Source: Symsagittifera roscoffensis (taxonomy: Eukaryota > Xenacoelomorpha > Acoela > Convolutidae). Taken from it: a stretch of 64,000 nt of DNA. The position numbers and the translations under genes are program-made. Under the pieces are notes generated by a model. That model saw only the letters and a program-made list of their open reading frames with translations. It did no database searches and was not told the origin of the DNA. Below are positions 26,201-38,200 of the stretch, one piece after another; position 1 is the stretch's first letter; each line of letters starts with the position of its first letter. Where the stretch lies: contig NC_087068.1 in the NCBI RefSeq assembly GCF_963678635.1, positions 42,681,649 through 42,745,648 on the forward strand, in the 5' to 3' direction.

Positions 26201-29200
26201 TAATTGTCTTCTGAATGAAATTAATTTGATTAAACCCGAGCATCTGAATTTCTTCAAAATACTAAATTTTCCCGTTTTCGCAAGACATAGACGGCGATTT
26301 AGATATCCCTTTTTATCGGTCCATGAACTTATAATAATTTTTACCTGTAATCAATTTAGCCACGGATTCATTTGTATCAAATGTTTCAGAATATTTTTTG
26401 TAAAATCTGAATGAAGTTTCTGAAAAAGCATGATTATTAAAAAGAGCATAAAAATAATTCGTATCTATGCACCTGTATCCGAACACGACTACATGTTTCA
26501 TGGGTTCCTCGTCATACGACTGCGAGTCTAGTCCGTAGAAGTCTGCCAATTCATGCACTATACGTCTCTTGGTTGCATTCATGGGTTTGAAAGCGTACTG
26601 CTGTTTCATGCCTGTATCAACACAACTCTGCACTAGATGGAAGAAAGTCTTCTCTAGTTCGTAGATGAATTCACCATAGCCAGCAGTCGTTCTAAAAAAA
26701 ATAAAACAAAATTTCAACAATTCCCCGTAAGTGGTATACTTTTAAGCACTTTCTAGCATGGCTCGGAAGAAATTGTATTATTGCATAAAAACATGTTTTG
26801 TCTTGTTTTAAAAATTCCCTATCACGTTTTTCGGTGTGACTCAACGAAAAATACGTTAAGCAACAGATTTCTCCCAATAACTGCTCAATAATGCTAGTTC
26901 TATATCTAAGAGAATTGGCTTTGCTGAAAATCTTCTCTAGGTAGTTGCCATTCTCAAACGAAAATGGTAACTACCTAAGATTAGTGATTGATCAAGGATT
27001 TTCCCGAGGGGCGGATCTTCACAAAAAAAATTGTCAAAGGTTGTCAAAAAAAATTGTTCGAAAGACTTTTTCGAAGGCACTTTTGAAATTATTTGACCTT
27101 CCTCAAACGCTCTTCCCACTTAAGTATACGATCAGGAAATGCGAACACATTATGTTATTCAAAAAGACGCCATGAATGGCGTGTCTTGTGGTAGTAACTG
27201 ACCCCGTCTGGATGAGATTGTCCGTATAGGGGACCACCATGTTGTTCTCAATGGGTCCGAAAGCGTCGTCCAATTTGCGAAGCCACGCATCTCTCTTGCA
27301 GCTATCTTTGCACGGCAGTTGGTAGCAAATAGTAGAAGAGCTTGCGCGGTTTCCCTCTGAACTCACAGAGAGACCACTCATTGCACTTTGGAGCAGGTAT
27401 CTGAAACATACAGCACCAGTATCAGTTCCGACCCCGGTTATATTTGAACAGAAAACAAGGCCAACTAAGGTCGAAAAAGTGTAAACTAACTTTAAAAAAA
27501 AACAAAAAAGGACTGCCTTTCAAAGAATAATTTCAGCAATTCAGTTAATTAAATACATCATGTTCATACTCTTTGAATATCCAGAAAAATTTAATGTTTC
27601 ACAATTGAAACTAACCCAATTAGAGAAAACGGGTTCAATAGTAAGGTTTTCATTCTGCTGAGAAATCTAAAATTTAAGATCCACTTTTGAAGCCAAAAGT
27701 CATTCACATTTTTTCGCGTCATTTAAACTTTTGCCACTGTAAAAATAAGTTGTCTTCCTTTTAGCCTGTAGCGTGGCGAGATTCCAAAAAATAATAATTT
27801 TAAAATCCCTCAGTTTCGAAAAACCTAATCTGGATATTTCCGCTTTTAGGACTAAATTAGCGAGAGTGTACGTTTTTTAATTCTTTATCAATTTTTGTGA
27901 TTAGAATAAATTACACTGAACGAATTCTACGACATTACATCTTCTACGACAAAGAATAAACTTAAAGCATGTAAACAAAGCATATTGAAAATAACCATAA
28001 CTCATCACAGAAAATTTTTTTTAAACAGGTCCTAAGTTGGTATAACTTGATTATTCTTCGCTTTATGGCCCGAAGAAAGCAATACTACGTACCCTTGGCA
28101 TCTCTGCTCATACTCGTGACAGGGCAACTGTCCCTTCACTCTACCACAAACACAGCTCACGGGCACCAGCTGTTTACAGGGCGTGTCTGGACAATCGCCC
28201 TGACCATAGTGACATCTCTCGTTGCATGCGTGACCACACCCAAATCTACGCATCTGACATTTCTGCTGACACGACTGACCATCTGACAAACAGGTTCCCT
28301 AGAACAGAAAAAACCATAGCAGTTTTTTATTGCCCCGGTCCTACTCAATGTAGTAGCAAGTGGGGGAGGCGTAGCCGGTCCCACCTTGAGGAGGCGGATG
28401 ACACGGGGACTCCTCCAACCGTGGCCGGTGTGGGATTCGAACGCAATAATCTCATGTTAAGAGACACTTGCCTTAACCCACTCGGCCACGGCTGCTCGTT
28501 GCCGCTGATTGTCCTTTCTTTATTGTTACTCGAGGTTGTGCTCTTCCTGCTGCGGAATTATCGGAATCTATTAAGTTTCTTGGCTCTTCAGTTTTTCAGG
28601 CTCTTCACCGTAAGCTCGAATTGTTCCTAACTTTTACTAATAGTATGGGAAATCTCTGCTTCAAGAGGAGCTAGATTTTGATGGTTTGCGGTTCATTTAT
28701 TATTCCGATGAACTTGACATAAACTGTAATTTCCTTTCGATTTGTTCGCATGGCAATCAGCAGTTATTTACACTCCAAAAAACATGAACGGAAGTGCCAT
28801 GAACAGAAGTAACTATAAAAAAGACTAGTTTTTTGAAAAAAAAACTTCAACTTTCGAAAATTCAAAAAATATATATACGACCTCAAAGCTCTTTGAACTT
28901 CAAGAACAATTTATGATTGACACTTTTTTGAGTAAAAAAAACCCTATTTGGGTAAAATTTTTATTTTACTGGAAATCTAATAATTTCCGTGATAGTTTTT
29001 CGTGACCTTTACACATTATCTGTTGTTAAATAGTGGACATTGCCTTCCTTTTAACAAACAAATGAACTGAACTTAAAAAGAAATCAAAAGTCAAACTGCG
29101 AAGAATCAAAATTGGGTGCGAACAAAGACTTTTTCCTAAAAAACAACAAAAATCACCAAGACCTATATAAGAGTACTCACTACGTTCATGACTCTTAAAA

Positions 29201-32200
29201 GGCCAAAAACAATTACCAAAATGCAAACACTAGCAAGAACACGACAAAAAGCTGCTCTATAAAGTGCAATAAGAATAAGTAGAATAAGCCTCGAATTAGT
29301 AAAAACTCAGCTAGTCTCGGATTCGAACCTACACCCTCCTGCTTTTTAGATATTATGAGACTCGCGCACAAACAACTCAGCCATGGACGCTTATTCGAAG
29401 CCAAACACCTTAAGCAGAGAATAGAATAGACGCTATGCAATTTCCAATGCTACAGTGAAACTTCCATATAAGTGAACACTTTCAATAAACAATTTTATTT
29501 GTGAGTTAGGTTAGAAAAAAAAGAAGGTTCGTACTAATACACTAACGCTCGCAAGCTCGCGTTATTTAAAAACCGGGTTAACGATTACACCCAATAATTG
29601 ACCAGAATGAAGTTTGAATACCGTCACATGATACATAAGCAATTTATTACGATCATGGACGCGAATCTATATTTATATATCTCGAATTAAAAAATTCGCT
29701 TTTAAAATCCAATGGCTAAAACAAAGCCTATGGGAAGGACGGTTGAGTTGCAACTCACTTTTCCTTTCTTCCTTTCAGAGCATGCCTTGACAAGCTGAAC
29801 ACCTTTTTTTGCATGTTCTTAGTGTTATAGAAAAAGTTAAAAGCAAATCAATCATAAACACTTATTATGTATGCCTATCACCTGAATGAATACAATCCAA
29901 ATTCTTACCGAGTGACAAGTTTGTGTGCACAAATGATCACAATTCGGTAATCCCTTCCCACAAGGTCTTCCACAGCTCATCCTCTGAATATAACATGGCA
30001 CACTGTTCATGATATGGTGCTCCCCCAGACATGAGGCTGCAATCAGCACCGGACAGGGGGGACACTTCTCGTCACTGTGGCAGGTGTGCTGGGGTGGGTG
30101 GCCACAGGGGTGTTGTCGCATGCAGAGATTGTCGCAGGTGGGAGGGGAGGTGCCACAGGGAACAGGTGCTGGGATCCGACTCTGACCACAATGACACGTC
30201 AAGTCCTCGAAGCCTGTAGAATAATACACAATCATGAATTAATTATAATGAGTAAGTTATTGAACTTACTGAACTTATTGTTGTTGTTGTAGCTACATCG
30301 ATCTCTGCTTCGAATTTCTGATTGAATTGGAGATATCGATTAGGTTAGAGAGTTAGGGAATTTTCGTTTACATTTGGCGTTCGTCTTTCTTACTGTACTT
30401 CAAAAAAATTAACGTGCGTGAGGTTTTTAGGTAAATGAACAGATATTTATTCTAAAGTTGAGCTCGAGCCCGATAACTTACTTTTTAATTTTAAAAAATG
30501 GTGAGTAGATTGTGAACTTACTGAATTGCCAACACCTCTCGCAGTTACCCCTGTGACAGTTCTCTTGGCACTGGTGCACCCCACAGGACAATAGTCTATT
30601 ACATGTGGCAGCACACACATGACCCTCTCCCACAGAATCCACACAGCACAGTTTGCGACACTGGTGTTTGTTGCAGTGCAGTTTACGCTTACACACTCGA
30701 GTGCACACAATCACTCCATCGTCTGAAAAGATACAGATGATAACAAGGATAGCCAGTTACTGTGCAAGTAGCACAAGATATTCCAACCATAGTCTTACAA
30801 AAATGTTTTTCAAATAAGTGTCGGTTTTTTCTGCGTGATGTGAGAAAAGGAACTGTGCGAAAAACTAGAAATTAATCATATTCGGCAGTCAAAGTACAAT
30901 AGGCAAACTGGACAACACTTTTTTGACCATTTTGAGAAATGACTAGAAGAACAAACAACACTGCTCGTATCAGGAGGAAGCCCTGAATGTTCCGACTGCT
31001 TTTTAACGTCTATGGAGCAGTAAGATGAAAAAATGAAATGTAATAAAATAAAATGAAAATTTGTTTTTAAAATTTGAGATTTTTTGTGAAAATCATCCCC
31101 CCGCACGCCATATAAAATACAAAGTTATAGATTTCCCTTCTAGTAACAAATCAATTATGGCAAATAAGCTTCCTTCAACCAATTTGGAACGATGTCTAGG
31201 ACGGATTAAGTCTCTGCTTAGCGTTAATAGCGCGATATATATCGCGCGTTAATTGTCCCAAATTGGCCAAAATGACAATCTTTAAACCTCCATAACTTTA
31301 CGAAAAATGATCACAGGTACAATAACTTTTCAAATTTAGGCTCAGGACAACAACAAGAAGAAGAATTAATTTACCAAAGTTACAAAGTATATTTTCAAAC
31401 ATTTTTCCAAAAAGAATAACTGCGCTTAACTTTGAAAGGATAGGTAACGAGATCAGCTGATCTGCTTCAACCCTACCCTGACAACAATACCTTTTGAATG
31501 ATTTTTAAAAAATTCCGTCAAAAATGGCTAGTTAGATATTCGAAATTTGTCTAAAGAAAAAAAGCATCCCGAGCACAAATATTCCGTTATTTTCGTTACG
31601 AGTCGGAACAAAAAAACTTTTGCTGGAGTAAAACTGAATTTACGTATTATTTCTGTATTAAAAAGCTGCTCGCTCGCTTTATTCGCTCGAAATTAGACCA
31701 AAAACCTAAAATTGAAAACGGTTTCGAATCTAAAAGTCAGGGTTCGAATCTTGACTGCAATGGCTTTAATATTATATATCACTCAATCCCTATTGACGCT
31801 TATTTATGGTACGTGATTTTGTGTGGAAAACAAAACAGAAGGCAAACTCGAAACCAAAGTTCCTCCCCACTTTCAAAGGATGGAAAAATAATTAAATATC
31901 GACACCAGAGCAAAATAAACCCCCGCCCCCTCCCAGGTTTCAGCAGTTTTACCATTGCTCGTTTCGCGACTGCTGGTTTGACTGGTTGTGACTATTAAAA
32001 ACTGCGATTGATGGTAAACGTGTTGAGATACTGGTGCTTTTAACATGCGAACCGTGAATTCTGAACACGGTTCGCATGTTAAAAGCACCAGTATCTCAAC
32101 TACTATTTGCGTGGGCCGTGGAACTTTAATCAGCCCAAAAACAACTCTTGAAATCGACAAAATGCGTACGCTAGGTGTCGTCGAGATTAATTGGTATCGT

Positions 32201-35200
32201 CGAGATAAATGACCAACACACGACTACCATAAGATTACACGGGCTGATAAGTTCTCTACTGCTTTTTAGCCCTTTGCCGCTTAAATAATGTATGCATGGT
32301 TTAGTTATTTTTCTGGACTGGGTACAAATTGTCAATCTGAATCGACGAGCATGAATTGTGGGATACTAACTGAATATCTCCTGACAGGGGACTGTGACTG
32401 TGTTGGCCCCACACCTGCATCTAGACTGTGTCTCGAGGGGACAGACGGGACAGGGGCCCAAGTGGCAGGGGAACTGACACCTGTGCTTCTTGTCTAAGCC
32501 AAACACACACACACTTGCTATAACAGTTGATTTATGATAAACGGTGTCTTTTCATTTAATACCCACACCAGTATAAAGCCTTTGCTTGAAGCTTCACTGG
32601 AAACAAATTTCACATGCATGCTCAATTCACTGCCTCAATACGGGTGGAGGACTAGAAGATGATAAAAGATGATTCGCGCATTTTTTTAAATTTCTTATTT
32701 TAATTCCAGCATTTTGAAACTCATACTGATTTCGAAGCTTATATTTGCAGTACAAATTACATTTATATTGCAATTTCAGTAGCGCTGATGTTTCAATGAT
32801 CATCAGTTAAATCTAAAAAATATTGTTTTCAGATTTAAGTGATGATCACTGATACATCAGCGCTACTGCAATTGCAATATAAATGTAATTTGTACTGCAA
32901 ATATATGATCTATATCTAAAAACAAAATATGGCAAAAATGTCTACAACTGAAGACAAATTACTAAACAAAATCTAACGACGAAGAGCAAGCAACGCCTAT
33001 AATTTGTCTTACTGTGTGGTCCGCACTTGAGCACTTTGCCACATGGGTTATTACAGGTTGGCACTTTGTCCAGACACGACAGTCTGGCTCCGAAGACGGA
33101 TACGTTGAACTTGCCACAGGGACATGTTTTGACGACGTCCAGAGACGTCTCGCACTGGCCACAGTCGCCCGAATGGCAGATCTTCTCGCACTTGTGATTG
33201 CCACAGTTAAGCGTCTTCCCACATGGCTATAAATAATCAACCTTCTTTCGAAAAAAATGTCTAACAGTTATGTAAAAGAAAACTGTCTTGAGAAAAACTC
33301 AGATATTATAAATGTTCAATTAAAAATCGGAACACAATGCAAAAAAATTAGCTAAATAAGGTTTTTCGCAGTGTTTCATGAGAGTTCCGGAAAATGAAAT
33401 GACGAAATAAAAAATAACATCTTCTACTGACCTGCTTGCATGAGTAGTGCTCTATATTGTCGGTGCATACTTGGGTACACTTGTCCCTGGCACAGAAGCA
33501 GGCCACATCCACAGTCTCCGTGCAGTCCCCACAACTGCCCCTGTGACATGTCTTCTCACACTGGTGCTTCTTACAAGACAGATCACGCCCACACACCTAC
33601 ACAACAGACTCAACTCTTAACTTATTCACCGTATTTTCAATTTTGTTAAAGCGCATCTCTGAAAGCCTATTGTTCCAACTATACTTTGACGACGTACTTG
33701 GTTTAAAATCCATCTGATTGGAGCGTTTTTATTCGTCTTTTTGTTCCGACCACTCTCGAAGAGTGGAAAAGAACTATGGATTAGGGTCAAGTTTTTTAAT
33801 TTTTTTTCAGCCAATTTAGACTACCCACGGGAGGCTCGTTCGGGGTCAAGCATGGTATCATATTAAAAACCTATTGGCAGTGATTCGTATTCTATAATTG
33901 TGTGTCGAAAAAACTGTCTCAGTCTCAGTGTCGAGAAAAACTGGTCTGAGTTATTTCGTTTTTTTTAGACTAAATTAGAAAAGAAATTAGACAGGAATTG
34001 AAGGCTGATCTCAAAATTTATTTCTACTAAAATTTTAACCCTTCATTATCTATTAATTAGCCAATTTTGTCCTATTTTAAAAATATTTTCTTGATTTCTG
34101 AATTTTTCTTCAATCATGTCGCAACATTCTGCTTATTGCACTGCAGCCGACAAAAGGACCGAAACATGATAACATGAATATGACATGATATGTATTGGAA
34201 TGACCATAAATGACCCACTAAAGTGTTGAAAAAACCCACAAAACAAAAAAATGGCGTTTGAAAGGATATATCCGAGGAGAGCTTTCCAGTAGTGATTCTT
34301 TGCGAGACTCAAGCAAGTGCCACGAACCAATTAAATCAACTATAGTGGCTATTTTGCACCATGTACAACCTAAATGTTTACGAGATATTTTACAGTAAGT
34401 TAAGCTTTTCGATAAGCTAAAAGCGTATGAGTAATTCCAGATCGCTTGAATATCAGGAAATTATGATTAGAAAGGGCTTTCCTCGAATTTTCAGAGTTAT
34501 TGGTGATATTATTAAACAAAAACAAAGGAAACCGATTCCTCGAAATCATTTCTAATATCATACCATTTGATTCAAGTACACAACTGTCGGATACTTTAAC
34601 TTATGTAGTTCCGAACGACTCTGTCGTATGGCAAGACAAGTGCCCAATCTAGCATAGCCGGCGATGTTACGACTACCCACGCATGGGTCAACCTCATGCA
34701 CCCTATCTTTAGCTAAAATATCATACCAATTCGGTTCTTATCAGCATAAAAACCGAATTGAAATCAAATTGAAAGACCGCGGAAAGTTAAACTGCTATGG
34801 ACGTTGATATTTAGCCAACCGAAGTAGACAATCCAACTTCCGTATTAACCAGCCACAAACACCGAAGTTGGACTATAAGCGTGGGCCAAAAACTATGACA
34901 CCTGACTTATCACCAAAACATATTTTGAACCAGAGGGGGGGGGGGGGGGGGGGTAGTGAACTGTTTTTCATTTTTCATCCAATTAAAAAACGCAACTTGT
35001 TTTAAGCTTAGAACGTAGTTTTTCACTTTCTTTCGGGTTCACTTTTTTAGCTGTTAACAACCAAAACGAAACAAAAAAGCGTTTATGTAAAAACAATTAA
35101 AGAAATTTTCCCCAATTTTACGATATCCAGTTTTAGATGAGTACACTTTTTCGTAGATTTTAATTGTTAATTAACTTTTCATTAAAAATATTTAGGGTCG

Positions 35201-38200
35201 AAAAAATAAACTGCTATTTGAACGAAGTAAGGTTCTAGTTTTGTTTTTTGGTTCCTCAAAAATGATGCGACTTCTAAAATCATTACAACTTACAAATGCC
35301 ATGAATCAATCACATTTGTGACATTTACTAACAATGAATGACAGCAACTCTTTGGACGAGTTATTACGTTAAGTTAAGCAAGGCCTTTAGATTTCCGAAA
35401 CCTGATTGCCAAGCTACGCATGTTAGCAAACAAAAAAATAGATACCAAACATGTAAACTTGTTTTTTAAAGGAGAATCTGCTTTGTAATATGCTTTACTT
35501 TGAGCGAATGAACTTGAAAACAAGTCAAAAGTCAAACCACCAAAAGAACAAATTTGCCGAGATCAATTCTTTTAGGCTTTCACTGAAAAAAAAATGAGAA
35601 AACATCATCATGATTTATTTAAACTTTCTTGCTAAGTTTACTAGAACTTAAAAAAACACAGCCGAGAGACATTTCAAAAAGTGTCAATAAACTCACGGAA
35701 ACTCAAAAAAATGACTGACTTATTTAAAATAATTTTCAAATTTCGAATAAGTAAAATAGAATTTCGAAAATCCTTTATGATGAGCATTTATTAGAAAAAA
35801 CTTTTTATTAGCGTGGAACAATAGATACTGTGGTAATATGTTGCAATAGGTGGTAATTTTGAGAGTAGTGCATGTATTAAATATGAAACTAAAATGCATA
35901 AAATAGTCAATTCATTTTCAATCAATTATACTACTACAAAGATATTTTTTGTAAATACATTACTCTGTCAAATGAATTGCTATTCACAAATTCAAAATTT
36001 ACACTTCATTTGCCAAAAAATTTGGCTTCCGAAACAAACTATAAATAATATGCGAAGTATAACAAAAAGCGATACAGCTATTCAAGTTGAACCTACCACC
36101 TATTGTAATATATCACCGATACTTTTTCCGTTCCGTTAGGAAATTTAAACAATGCCAACAAAAAAACATTTAAGTGTCAATAAACTTAAGGAAACCAAAA
36201 GATTGTTAGACTTTTCGTTATTTTTCAATTTTCGAAGAAAAAACTATGCTTGCAGTTCACATCATCCTTCAGATGAAAATAAAAATTCTATTTCATTGAG
36301 GCGATTCAAAATTCAGATAAGATGAACGAAAAAAACCATAAAATTGTCAAAAAACGCTACGTTGCATCCTTTATCAACATCGTTTTTATTCACTTCAAAA
36401 TTACGAGATTCTGCAAAGGGATTTCAACCCTGAGGGACGCTTTGGAAAACTATTATATATTTTGCGTTTAAAACTCATATCAACTGGAAGGAAAAAATGA
36501 TTGTTGTTCCGGCCATTGAAAATGGGGAGGAACTTTGTATTCGGATGAGTTTTTAGGTTTTTTCAACTTTGTTTTCCACGCAAAATCAGGCACCACAAAC
36601 AATCACCGGATTGGGTCGAGTGATATATCATATAAAAGCCCTTTAAGTCGCGATTCGAACGACATTAAAAAAATTTGCAAGTTTCCCCGGTGTCGAGAAA
36701 AACTGGTTTCAAATTTATGATTTTTTGTCTAACTTCGAGCGAGTGAGCAGGCTTAAATTAGCTTACTTAAGCTTAATTGAAGCCTTGAAAATTTAGTTTT
36801 ACTCAAGTAAAGTTAGTTTATAGAATTTCTAACGCCATCTTAGGAATGAAAAATTTTTCGGGATTTTTTTTCGTTTTTTTTTTAATAGTAATTCTAGATT
36901 TTTGTTCAGATCCTTTTTATCACACCACACATAAAAACGACACTAATTTGAAAAAAAAAAAACCGTTTTTCATATTTTTTAAGACTATGGGCGGAACATT
37001 CTGTGTTGCTTCCATAACAGCCGTTTCGCTTTGTTATTTATTTGTAGATAGCTCAAACCTCTGTGCTCAGATCTCAGATGGTAGGTAGCAGGTGAAAAAC
37101 CTCACGCTTGAATTGATCTAGCCCTGTGGTTAGGCATACACAAATATTGAGCATAAAAATTCTCTCTAGTTCCAATGAGTGGGAATGTATAGGGAGTTGT
37201 TAACAAAACTCTTGAAATCTGACCAGAAGTCAAGAGAAAAGACTCAGCTATGTTACCTTGTCACACTTGATGACAGCCTTGTCACACCTGACGGACATGG
37301 ACTGTTTGCCACAGTCGCACTGTTTGGTCGTCATGGCCACACAGGGGGGACAGGGTCCGGGGTGGCAGAGGAGGGTGCAAGGGTGCTCACACGTGTCACT
37401 GCCACTCTTTCCTTTCTTGCCACACATCTAAGAACACAGAATTACAATAACAAGTTAACTTATGAGCAAGGTATAATCTTACATTTGTATTCGAACTGAC
37501 AAAGCTATTCGAACATACTTAAGGAAAAGCAATGGGTGAAAAAGGAAAACGAAAACCCATAAGAAGTATCGCAATGACTGAAGAAGCTAATTGTAGAACC
37601 TGAAAACTAAAGCCATGAATGAAGAACCGAAGGAAGATAAGCCATGAATGAAGAATCAAATTGAAGAACTCAAGAAAATGAAGCAATCAATGAAGAACCT
37701 AAGGTAGTAAAGCAATGAACAAAGAATCAAAAAATACATTTCAGAAGAATAAAAAAAAAATTCTTAGAAATGGAGCTTTAACATGTAACCACAATCAATC
37801 TTTGGAATAGGCGAGTCTTGGTGAAATATTATTTCTCTTTTACCAATTGTGATTGAATCATAATCCTAGAAGTAGCCACATACTTCATATGTTCGGAATA
37901 ATTATCAACCTGGCTGACCATATTTCCTAAGCTTGAAAGAAATCGTATCACGTCTGACTATGATCAAATTCTAAAAACTACTCAATCGATATTGCAGTGC
38001 CCAATAATAACGAAGCTACAATTGATATCATCTAAGGGCGAAACAATTCGTTTCAGAACAATTTGCGATGAAAATAATTCCAAATTAATTGATTGTGCAT
38101 TGCACAACAACTCAGAGGCCTATGACTTATAGAAATTTTCTAATGACACGAACTATTTCCAACCTCTCCGCATGTATGTGGCACATCTCCCGGAGTGAAT

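Noticed and set aside
28405-28493. Functional tRNA gene
   Set aside because: A and B boxes are good, but the T stem does not pair and extra bases separate it from the acceptor stem; a SINE head fits better.
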